Source of the DNA: an uncultured Oscillibacter sp.
GTDB taxonomy: Bacteria; Bacillota_A; Clostridia; Oscillospirales; Oscillospiraceae
Reading direction: 5' to 3'
Assembly (NCBI GenBank): GCA_902462475.1
Contig: CABQCB010000038.1
Location: 1-11,148 of the forward strand
DNA: 11,148 nt
Under the pieces are notes generated by a model, which saw only the letters and a list, made by a program, of their open reading frames with translations, had not been told where the DNA came from and searched no databases. The translations under genes and the position numbers were made by a program. Position 1 is the first letter of the stretch, and every line of letters begins with the position of its first letter. Positions 1-5,421 of this stretch are shown here, in pieces.

Positions 1-632
1 AAGCCGGCGCACCCGGTCAGCACCTGGAGCCTGCCGCCCACGCTGAGCCGGGCGCCCCATTGGGCGATATCCTCGTCCGTCTCCGCATCGTAGACCACGA
101 TGCCCGCTCCCTCCGGCAGCTCGTCTCCCCGCCGGGCCGTGTGCACCGGCAGGTCCGTCTGCTGGGCCAGGATATCCGGCACGGCGGAAAAGCGCACCGG
201 GTCAAAGGGGTCTTGTCCGAAGACGCTCTGGGCCACCGGCGTGCCGTCGATGTACTGAATGCCGTCCACGGTGGTGCGGCGGGTCCTGGGGAACGCGGGA
301 ATGAAGTGGAGCTGTTGGCTGCCGCTTTCTTCCAGTGCGGCGGCCAGCTCCGCGCCCACGTTGCCCCGCAGGGCGGAGTCTGTCTTTTTATAGAGGCAGG
401 GCACCTGCAGCGCAGCCGCCTGCCGGACAATGTTTCGGACGATCTCCGCCGCCTGTGCCGCCGGCAGATGGCGGGACTCCGTGTCCACCACCAATACCTG
501 CACCGACGGGTCCACCTTTTCCAGAGGATAGCAGGGGTCCAGCAGCACCCGGGTGGCGGCACGGCCTGCCACAAACTGGATGCCTGTATCCAGCGCGCCG
601 GTCAGATCATCCGCCAAAACCAATAGTTTCAA
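1..632 (-). CDS. Four-carbon acid sugar kinase family protein (DUF1537), N-terminal part, runs off left edge
   Basis: Seen: an open minus-strand frame of 210 codons with no ATG near its beginning. The start is assigned to TTG at 632-630 because AAGGAGG lies 7 bases upstream. The protein opens with LADDLTGA (about residues 6-13), has YKKTDSALRGN (81-91) and PAFPRTRRTTVDG (112-124). These are the hallmark motifs of the DUF1537 N-terminal substrate-binding domain. Known for the family: about 400-480 residues, ATP-dependent phosphorylation of acid sugars, for example 3-oxo-tetronate (OtnK), D-threonate (DtnK) and D-erythronate. Inferred: a cytoplasmic kinase acting in the same sugar-acid pathway as the dehydratase and KdgT-type permease upstream. 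The C-terminal nucleotide-binding half is outside the window, so completeness cannot be judged. Substrate is unknown. Family assignment is secure; the start codon is likely. Confidence 0.93.
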   Translation of the reverse strand, partial: MKLLVLADDLTGALDTGIQFVAGRAATRVLLDPCYPLEKVDPSVQVLVVDTESRHLPAAQAAEIVRNIVRQAAALQVPCLYKKTDSALRGNVGAELAAALEESGSQQLHFIPAFPRTRRTTVDGIQYIDGTPVAQSVFGQDPFDPVRFSAVPDILAQQTDLPVHTARRGDELPEGAGIVVYDAETDEDIAQWGARLSVGGRLQVLTGCAG

Positions 633-639
633 TGGAGGG

Positions 640-646
640 CCTCCTT
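640..646 (-). promoter_or_regulatory. Ribosome binding site deciding a TTG start
   Basis: AAGGAGG on the minus strand ends 7 bases before TTG at 632. There is no in-frame ATG in the visible 210 codons. The LADDLTGA motif belongs a few residues from the N-terminus in this family, so TTG is the best start. Confidence 0.75.
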
Positions 647-659
647 CCGTTTTGTTTTC

Positions 660-688
660 AGTTTACAACGTCTGCGCTTTCATTGCAA
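660..688 (-). promoter_or_regulatory. Candidate sigma-A promoter for the DUF1537 kinase gene
   Basis: Minus strand reads TTGCAA (688-683), a 17-base spacer, then TAAACT (665-660). Each hexamer matches the sigma-A consensus at four of six positions with ideal spacing. It would start transcription near 653, about 20 bases before the TTG start, and lies just after the hairpin that follows kdgT. Its position supports it more than its sequence does. Confidence 0.35.
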
Positions 689-697
689 CCGCTTTCA
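684..697 (-). promoter_or_regulatory. cre-like site (catabolite repression, CcpA)
   Basis: The minus strand reads TGAAAGCGGTTGCA, one mismatch from the Firmicute cre consensus TGWAANCGNTNWCA. It overlaps the -35 of the candidate kinase promoter, a position where CcpA would repress. Binding is inferred only; cre-like words also occur by chance. Confidence 0.4.
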
Positions 698-705
698 GCA
701 GCAGA

Positions 706-744
706 ACGGGGGCCGTCTCACAAAAGCTGTGGGACGGCCCTCGT
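706..744 (-). terminator. Strong hairpin after kdgT, likely terminator or attenuating stem
   Basis: A 16-bp stem (706-721 with 729-744, two G-T pairs) encloses a 7-base loop. The core is GGGCCGTC pairing with GACGGCCC. It sits 37 bases past the kdgT stop codon. On the minus strand it is followed only by TTCTGCTG, a poor U-tract, so termination may be partial and the stem could also protect the upstream mRNA from 3' decay. Confidence 0.55.
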
Positions 745-780
745 ACAAATACGGATGTACTTTTCTCGTGCAAGAGCGCG

Positions 781-1767
781 TCAGGCCGTCTGGGCGGTAC
801 GCTCTTCCTGCTCCACATAGTGCTCCGGATGATGCTTCACTTCGTATTTGTGCAGCATGGTCACCAGGATGGGGCAGAGGATGGCGGTGGTGATGATGGC
901 GGCGGACACCTGTACGGTGGCCGCATCGCTGACCGCCGTGGAGATGACGCCGGCAGCGGCAACCGCAGCAGGAGTGCTGGCGGCATTGCCGGCCGTGGTG
1001 CCGATGGCGGCGCCGATCTCAGGCCGGCGCATATGCATCAGCTTGTAGACCAGATAGCCCACCAGGCCCGTGCACAGCGTGGAGGCCACGCCCAGCAGGA
1101 TGCCGGAGGGACCGGCGGTGGCGATGGACGTGAGGGTAAGGCCGGCGCCCAGAGGGAACGCGAAGAAGGGGATCAGCAGCGTGGCACCGGGCTCGCAGAA
1201 CTTGCGGATGTCCGGGTCCAGGTTGCCCAGGATGCAGCCCACCAGGATGGGGATGATGCAGCCGATCAGCGTGGCGATGGGCACCTGATAGCCGGCGGCG
1301 CCCAGAGCCAGCAGGGTGAAGAAGGGTCCGTCGTTGATGGAGAGGATGGATACGGCGCCCACGTCGGTGGCGTCGCCGTATTCACCGGCCAGGGCGGCGT
1401 ACAGTCCGCCGTTGGAGTTGGCGATGGCGGCGATGATGGCAATGGGAGCCAGGCCGAAGATGCCCGCGTCGCCGCAGGTGTAGCTGATGAGCACGCCGAT
1501 GCCCATGCCCACCAGCACCTTGACCGCGGTGAGGGTAACGCCCTTGGTCAGCGTCAGCCCCGCCTGCTTGAAGTCAATGGTAGTGCCGTTGCAAAACAGG
1601 AAAGCCGCCAGGATGGGCATGGCGCCGTCCTTCCACAAATACGTGGTGAAGGTGCCGCTGAAATACGTCCATACACCGGGGAAAAGGGTGTTGCACAGGG
1701 CGCCCAGCAGCAGGGGGACAATCATGATTCCGCCGGGGATCTTTTTGACAGTCTGCAGAATCTTCAT
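781..1767 (-). CDS. kdgT: 2-keto-3-deoxygluconate permease family transporter (KdgT)
   Basis: A 328-residue, very hydrophobic protein of the KDGT family (TC 2.A.10), which imports 2-keto-3-deoxygluconate or related sugar acids by cation symport through the cytoplasmic membrane. Seen: N-terminus MKILQTVKKIPGG followed by about ten hydrophobic segments; the family block NSNGGLYAALAGEYGD (about 117-132) and the conserved SILSINDGPFF (140-150). Length is typical. The ATG at 1767 has AAAGGAG 9 bases upstream. It follows the dehydratase large subunit by 38 bp on the same strand, so it is probably cotranscribed. The neighbours suggest the real substrate may be another aldonate or keto acid rather than KDG itself: no KDG aldolase is visible here. 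The C-terminus is polar and His/Glu-rich, presumably cytoplasmic. Family is certain; substrate is open. Confidence 0.93.
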   Translation of the reverse strand: MKILQTVKKIPGGIMIVPLLLGALCNTLFPGVWTYFSGTFTTYLWKDGAMPILAAFLFCNGTTIDFKQAGLTLTKGVTLTAVKVLVGMGIGVLISYTCGDAGIFGLAPIAIIAAIANSNGGLYAALAGEYGDATDVGAVSILSINDGPFFTLLALGAAGYQVPIATLIGCIIPILVGCILGNLDPDIRKFCEPGATLLIPFFAFPLGAGLTLTSIATAGPSGILLGVASTLCTGLVGYLVYKLMHMRRPEIGAAIGTTAGNAASTPAAVAAAGVISTAVSDAATVQVSAAIITTAILCPILVTMLHKYEVKHHPEHYVEQEERTAQTA

Positions 1768-1805
1768 GAAACTGCGCTCCTTTCCTATACGTCTTTTGTA
1801 TGATC

Positions 1806-2969
1806 TCAGAACGTGCCGGAGACCTTGTAGATGCCGAACTCCCGGTGACCCAGCGCCTCGGCCTTGGTCAGCTTGCCGTTGCAGGCATCCACCATCATCT
1901 GGAAGGCCTCTTCGCCGATCTCCTTGATGGTGGCGCCGTCGGTGATGATGCGGCCGGCGTTGATATCGATGTTGTCGGTCATGTTGTTGTAAGTATCCGT
2001 GTTGCCGGTGATCTTGATGACGGGCGCGATGGGGCTGCCGGTGGGCGTGCCGCGGCCGGTGGAGAAGATGATCACCGTGGCGCCGCCGGCCACCATGCCG
2101 GTGATGGAGTCGATGTCCTGGCCCGGCGTATCCATGAAGTACAGGCCCTTCTTGTCAATGGGCAGCTGCTCGGAGTAGGCCAGAGCGCCGGTGAAGGGGC
2201 TGGTGCCGGCCTTGTACATGCAGCCCAGGGACTTTTCCTCGATGGTGGACAGGCCGCCGGCCTTGTTGCCGGGCGTGGGCTGGCCGCTGCGCAGATCCTC
2301 GCCCAGAGCGATGGCGCGCTCTTCGCAGTCCTTGACCATCTTCAGGAATCTGGCCTTTTGCTGGGGGTCTGCGAAGCGGGCTGCCAGCAGGTGCTCAGCG
2401 CCGATGACCTCAGTGGTCTCGCTGAGGATGCTGCTGCCGCCCAGGGACACCAGCTTGTCAGAGACATAGCCGATGGAGGGATTGGAGGCAAGGCCGCTGG
2501 TGGGGTCGGAGCCGCCGCACTCCATGCCCAGGATGATGTCGCTGATATCTCCTTCCACGCGGACCTGGGTGGAGAGCTTGGCTGCCATGGCCGCTGCGAT
2601 CTGGCCGCCGGCGGCGATGGCCTTCAGCGTGCCGCCGCACTGCTGGATGGTGATGGACTCCACCGGCTTACCGCTCTCGGCGATGCGCGCCGCCAGCTCG
2701 GCAGCCTGGATGCCGTCGCAGCCCAGGCCCACCACCAGCACGGCGCCCACGTTGGCGTTCTTGCCGAAGCCTTCCAGGGTCCGCTCCGTCTGCTCCTGGT
2801 CGGAGCCGATCTGGCAGCAGCCGTGCTGGTTGGGCACATAGACCGCGCCGGGAACCTGGTCGGCGATCTTGGCGGCCGTATCGGTGGCACAGACAGAGGT
2901 AGGCAGGACCAGCAGATAGTTTCTAACACCAAATGCGCCGTTTTCGCGCTTATAACCCATAATTTTCAT
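1806..2969 (-). CDS. UxaA/GarD-family dehydratase, large (catalytic) subunit
   Basis: A 387-residue protein matching the C-terminal catalytic domain of altronate/galactarate dehydratases (UxaA, GarD), metal-dependent enzymes that remove water from an aldonate or aldarate to give a 2-keto-3-deoxy acid. Seen: N-terminal GYKRENGAFGVRNYLL, then QHGCCQ (48-53), GLGCDG (81-86), QQCGGT (109-114), GMECGGSDPTSG (148-159), TPGNKAGGLSTIEEKSLGC (232-250) and FSTGRGTPTGSP (302-313). Conserved Cys, His, Glu and Asp in these blocks are probable metal or substrate ligands. Start chosen at 2969, with AAGGTGG 7 bases upstream. It is 18 bp downstream of the SAF-domain gene, the other half of the enzyme. Alternative: the same two-part layout (about 90 plus 390 residues) occurs in sulfolactate sulfo-lyase SuyAB, but the sugar-acid neighbours argue against that. 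Confidence 0.93.
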   Translation of the reverse strand: MKIMGYKRENGAFGVRNYLLVLPTSVCATDTAAKIADQVPGAVYVPNQHGCCQIGSDQEQTERTLEGFGKNANVGAVLVVGLGCDGIQAAELAARIAESGKPVESITIQQCGGTLKAIAAGGQIAAAMAAKLSTQVRVEGDISDIILGMECGGSDPTSGLASNPSIGYVSDKLVSLGGSSILSETTEVIGAEHLLAARFADPQQKARFLKMVKDCEERAIALGEDLRSGQPTPGNKAGGLSTIEEKSLGCMYKAGTSPFTGALAYSEQLPIDKKGLYFMDTPGQDIDSITGMVAGGATVIIFSTGRGTPTGSPIAPVIKITGNTDTYNNMTDNIDINAGRIITDGATIKEIGEEAFQMMVDACNGKLTKAEALGHREFGIYKVSGTF

Positions 2970-2987
2970 AAGATTACCACCTTTCTC

Positions 2988-3284
2988 TCAGTTCTGGCCG
3001 CCATGGCTGCTTTCCAGGTCGCCCCGGCCGCGGGTGCTGGCCAGGTTGTGCACATGCACGTAGTCGCCGGGTGCCAGATCCTCCAGAGCCTCCCCGATCA
3101 CTTCACCGTACTTGTAGCAGTACTCGCCCTTTTTGATGTGGGCGACGGCCATCTTGTGGAACTTGGGAATATCACTGGAGGCCACATAGGTCTTTCCGTC
3201 CAGGGTGACCTCCTCCCCCTTTTTGATCGGCCGCAGGCACGTGACCAGATTGTCCTTTTCGTTGACATGGATTACTGCGTTCAT
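2988..3284 (-). CDS. UxaA-family dehydratase, small SAF-domain subunit
   Basis: A 98-residue protein equivalent to the N-terminal SAF domain of UxaA-type altronate dehydratase. Seen: MNAVIHVNEKDNLVTCLRPI, then IPKFHKMAV (39-47) and the signature YGEVIGEAL (59-67) and GDYVHVHNL (73-81), with His43, His77 and His79 conserved. In single-chain UxaA this domain is fused to the catalytic domain and is thought to help form or cap the active site. Here it is a separate gene placed first in the operon, and the large subunit follows after 18 bp. The ATG at 3284 has AAAGGAG 8 bases upstream. The last eight residues are polar and glycine-rich, as expected for a severed linker. Partnership with the large subunit is inferred from order and family. 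Confidence 0.92.
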   Translation of the reverse strand: MNAVIHVNEKDNLVTCLRPIKKGEEVTLDGKTYVASSDIPKFHKMAVAHIKKGEYCYKYGEVIGEALEDLAPGDYVHVHNLASTRGRGDLESSHGGQN

Positions 3285-3338
3285 GCTCGTTTCTCCTTTC
3301 CCGCTTTAACGCCTTCTGTGCGCCGACGCTTGCACGGC

Positions 3339-3368
3339 ATTTTGTAAAGTCGTTGTTTTGCACAAAAT
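3339..3368. repeat. AT-rich inverted repeats, candidate operator near the dehydratase promoter
   Basis: ATTTTGT (3339-3345) is repeated inverted as ACAAAAT (3362-3368). Overlapping the right arm is a tighter dyad, TTTTG-CA-CAAAA (3356-3367). Both lie just downstream of the candidate minus-strand start site near 3373, where a bound protein would block transcription. In AT-rich DNA such short dyads can be chance, so the call is tentative. Confidence 0.3.
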
Positions 3369-3379
3369 ATACGTGTGTT

Positions 3380-3408
3380 TTTCTACATTTGCTCGGCGTT
3401 ATGTTCAA
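3380..3408 (-). promoter_or_regulatory. Candidate sigma-A promoter for the dehydratase-kdgT operon
   Basis: Minus strand reads TTGAAC (3408-3403), a 17-base spacer and TAGAAA (3385-3380). Each hexamer matches consensus at four positions. The predicted start near 3373 gives a leader of about 89 bases. A competing -10 (TATATT, 3371-3366) lacks a good -35. No sigma-54 promoter (GG and GC dinucleotides in the -24/-12 arrangement) was found. Confidence 0.33.
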
Positions 3409-3448
3409 TATACCGGTTTCCGGATCGGATCACAATTTCCGTACCCGG

Positions 3449-3477
3449 AAAAAGTGTTTTTATTTGAAACGCTTTTT
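3449..3477. promoter_or_regulatory. 11-bp-arm inverted repeat, candidate regulator binding site
   Basis: AAAAAGTGTTT (3449-3459) and AAACGCTTTTT (3467-3477) form an inverted repeat with 10 of 11 positions complementary and a 7-base spacer. It lies between the two divergent promoters, centred about 59 bases upstream of the predicted regulator start site and about 90 upstream of the predicted operon start site. That is a typical activator position. The adjacent Fis-HTH regulator is the obvious candidate binder; this is inference. Confidence 0.45.
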
Positions 3478-3486
3478 TGAATTTTA

Positions 3487-3515
3487 TTGAAAAATTTATT
3501 TCTTCTAAATATTAT
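3487..3515 (+). promoter_or_regulatory. Sigma-A promoter of the PrpR-N regulator gene
   Basis: TTGAAA (3487-3492), a 17-base spacer and TATTAT (3510-3515). Both hexamers match consensus at five of six positions with optimal spacing. Transcription would start near 3522, about 26 bases before the ATG at 3548, which also argues against translation starting at the ATG at 3524. Confidence 0.6.
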
Positions 3516-3547
3516 GTTCTTATATGAAACATTCGGAGGAAGTGCCT

Positions 3548-5335
3548 ATGCATCATAAAACCAGGATCCTGGCCATCGCTCCCTATGAGACGCTCAAAAG
3601 CGCCCTGATCCGCGAAGCCAACGAACGGGACGACATTGATCTGACGGTGGAAATCGGCTCCCTGGAAGAGGGCAGCGAGATCGCCCGGCAGTATGAAAGC
3701 GAGGATTTTGACGCCATCTTGTCCCGGGGCGGTACCACATTGGAGATCGAAAAAGTAACGGACCGGCCGGTTTTCTCCATTCCCATCTCCTATTTTGACC
3801 TTTTGAACATCGTCAAGCTGGTGGAGAACTATCAGGGGAAAGTGGCCATCGTCTCGTACCCGAACATCGCCCGCTCGGCCCGCGTGCTCTCCCAGATCCT
3901 CCACTACGACTACGACATCATCTCCATCGACTCCTGGATGGACGCCCAGGCGAAGGTGGAGCGCGCCAAGGAAGCCGGCTATTCCCTGATCATCGGCGAC
4001 ACTGTGGCCGTCTCCCACGCGGAGAAGCTGGGGCTCCAGAGCATGCTGCTGACCTCCGGCCCCGAGAGCATCCGGGACGCACTGGACCATGTGGTGTCCG
4101 TGTGCACCTACTACTCCCGCTTGAAGATGGAGTCCTCCTTTTTCCAGGGATACGTCCGCTCCCGGAACGTGCAGATCCTGGCTATGGACGAGCGCGGCGA
4201 AGTGGCCTTTTCCACGCGAATGGAGGAAAAGCGCTCGCTGCTGTCCATCTGCCGGGGCCTGATCCCCACCATGCGGGCAGGCGGCAGCGCCGTAGCCCAC
4301 AAGAAGCTGCCCGACGGCCTGGTGGTCATTTCCGGCAGCAAGAGCCGCATGCTGGGCGCCACCTACTACTTTTTCAACATTCAGAAAACCCGGCCGGGCC
4401 TGACCTATCTGCCCGGTTCCCGCAGCATCGAGGTTTACAACAGCGACGATCTGCCGGGCCAGGAGCCGGAGCAGCTGCGATTGATCCGGGATTTCCGCAA
4501 GGACGCCTGGCACCGCTGCGACATCGTGGCCAAGTCCAGCGCCCACGTGCTCATCTCCGGCGAGCCGGGTACGGAAAAAGAGTTTCTGGCCAACCAGATG
4601 TATCTCAACAGCCACCAGGCCAACAATCCCCTCTACATCGTCAGCTGCGGGCTCATGACCAAAAAAGAGCTGGACTTTCTGCTCAACAACCAGCGCTCTC
4701 CCCTGTACGCCCTCCACGGCACCATCCACTTCAAAGGGATCCAGCTGCTGGACGATTCTCTGTTCACACAGCTTCTGGACGGACTGCAAAGTATGTCCCG
4801 GGTGCTCCGCAGCCGGCTGCTGTTCACCTATGAGCTCCAGCCGGGGCAGGATGCCCGCCGCCTGGAGGAGGTCCGCAGCCGCATCGGCTGCGTGGAGATC
4901 CCCATTGCCCCCCTCCGGGACTGCACAGAGGAGATCGCCAACTTTTCCATTCTCTATATCCACCAGCAAAACCGCGTCAACGGCACGCAGATCACCGGCC
5001 TGGAGCCGGAGGCCATGAGCATCCTGCTGGAGTATAGCTGGCCGCAAAACGTCTCCCAGCTCCAGCGGGTGCTCAACGAGGCCATGCTGACCACCGATTC
5101 GCTCTGGATCACCGCCAAGAACATCCGCCGGATCCTTGCCTCAGAGCGGAGGACGGCGCTGCCGGCCGACGGCACGAAGATCGACCTCAAGCAGCCGCTG
5201 TCCGGGATCATTTACGATGCTGTCACGCAGGTACTGGCAGAAGAAAATATGAATCAGGCCCGGGCTGCCCGCCGCCTGGGCATCAGCCGCACCACGCTCT
5301 GGCGCATGATGCGCAGAGGAAACCAAGCCCCCTGA
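3548..5335 (+). CDS. Transcriptional regulator: PrpR-N sensor, degenerate AAA+ domain, Fis-type HTH
   Basis: A 595-residue regulator read divergently from the sugar-acid operon. Seen: residues about 1-190 resemble the PrpR N-terminal sensor (DFDAILSRGGTTLEI, 53-67; FSIPISYFDLL, 76-86; VAIVSYPNIA, 99-108). A PAS-like stretch follows (about 200-300). Residues 310-530 resemble the AAA+ domain of sigma-54 activators but are degraded: Walker A is GEPGTEKE (338-345) with Glu for the usual Gly, the Walker B Asp-Glu pair is Lys-Gly (396-397), and the GAFTGA loop is absent. The C-terminus is a Fis-type HTH (NMNQARAARRLGISRTTLWR, 567-586). Start set at 3548 with GGAGGAAG just upstream; an in-frame ATG at 3524 lies before that site. 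Inferred: it senses a pathway acid and controls the divergent operon with ordinary sigma-A polymerase. Confidence 0.9.
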   Translation: MHHKTRILAIAPYETLKSALIREANERDDIDLTVEIGSLEEGSEIARQYESEDFDAILSRGGTTLEIEKVTDRPVFSIPISYFDLLNIVKLVENYQGKVAIVSYPNIARSARVLSQILHYDYDIISIDSWMDAQAKVERAKEAGYSLIIGDTVAVSHAEKLGLQSMLLTSGPESIRDALDHVVSVCTYYSRLKMESSFFQGYVRSRNVQILAMDERGEVAFSTRMEEKRSLLSICRGLIPTMRAGGSAVAHKKLPDGLVVISGSKSRMLGATYYFFNIQKTRPGLTYLPGSRSIEVYNSDDLPGQEPEQLRLIRDFRKDAWHRCDIVAKSSAHVLISGEPGTEKEFLANQMYLNSHQANNPLYIVSCGLMTKKELDFLLNNQRSPLYALHGTIHFKGIQLLDDSLFTQLLDGLQSMSRVLRSRLLFTYELQPGQDARRLEEVRSRIGCVEIPIAPLRDCTEEIANFSILYIHQQNRVNGTQITGLEPEAMSILLEYSWPQNVSQLQRVLNEAMLTTDSLWITAKNIRRILASERRTALPADGTKIDLKQPLSGIIYDAVTQVLAEENMNQARAARRLGISRTTLWRMMRRGNQAP

Positions 5336-5355
5336 GGCGGGCGGTGCGGATACAA

Positions 5356-5403
5356 AACAAGCCGGGCTGAACCTGTCGGTTCAGCCCGGCTTGTTGTTTT
5401 TTG
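5356..5403. terminator. Bidirectional intrinsic terminator between convergent genes
   Basis: A perfect 18-bp stem (5356-5373 with 5378-5395; core AAGCCGGGCTGAACC) has a 4-base loop. On the plus strand GTTTTTTG follows, ending the regulator transcript 20 bases past its stop. On the minus strand TTGT follows, serving the MATE gene whose stop is at 5422. Confidence 0.93.
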
Positions 5404-5421
5404 CGGTACGGAGTCCGGCGC

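Noticed and set aside
1800..3347. 515-codon plus-strand frame opposite the dehydratase genes
   Set aside because: Composition is biased (Gly, Ala, His, Asp) with no recognisable family, while the minus strand encodes clear UxaA-family proteins. A GC-rich antisense shadow.
3464..3478. cre-like word TTGAAACGCTTTTTT in the divergent region
   Set aside because: The central CG is one base out of register with the cre consensus and the right half does not match; it is better explained as part of the inverted repeat.
3524..3547. Upstream ATG for the regulator
   Set aside because: It lies before the GGAGGAAG site and only about two bases from the predicted transcription start; the ATG at 3548 has the correct spacing.
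3285..3547. Sigma-54 (-24/-12) promoter expected for an NtrC/PrpR-like regulator
   Set aside because: No TGGCAC-N5-TTGCA-like element was found on either strand; TTGCACGGCA near 3330 resembles the parts but in the wrong order and spacing.
3512..5047. 511-codon minus-strand frame opposite the regulator
   Set aside because: Shadow of the regulator gene with shadow-like composition and no motif; the plus-strand reading has PrpR-N and Fis HTH motifs, a promoter, a ribosome binding site and a terminator.
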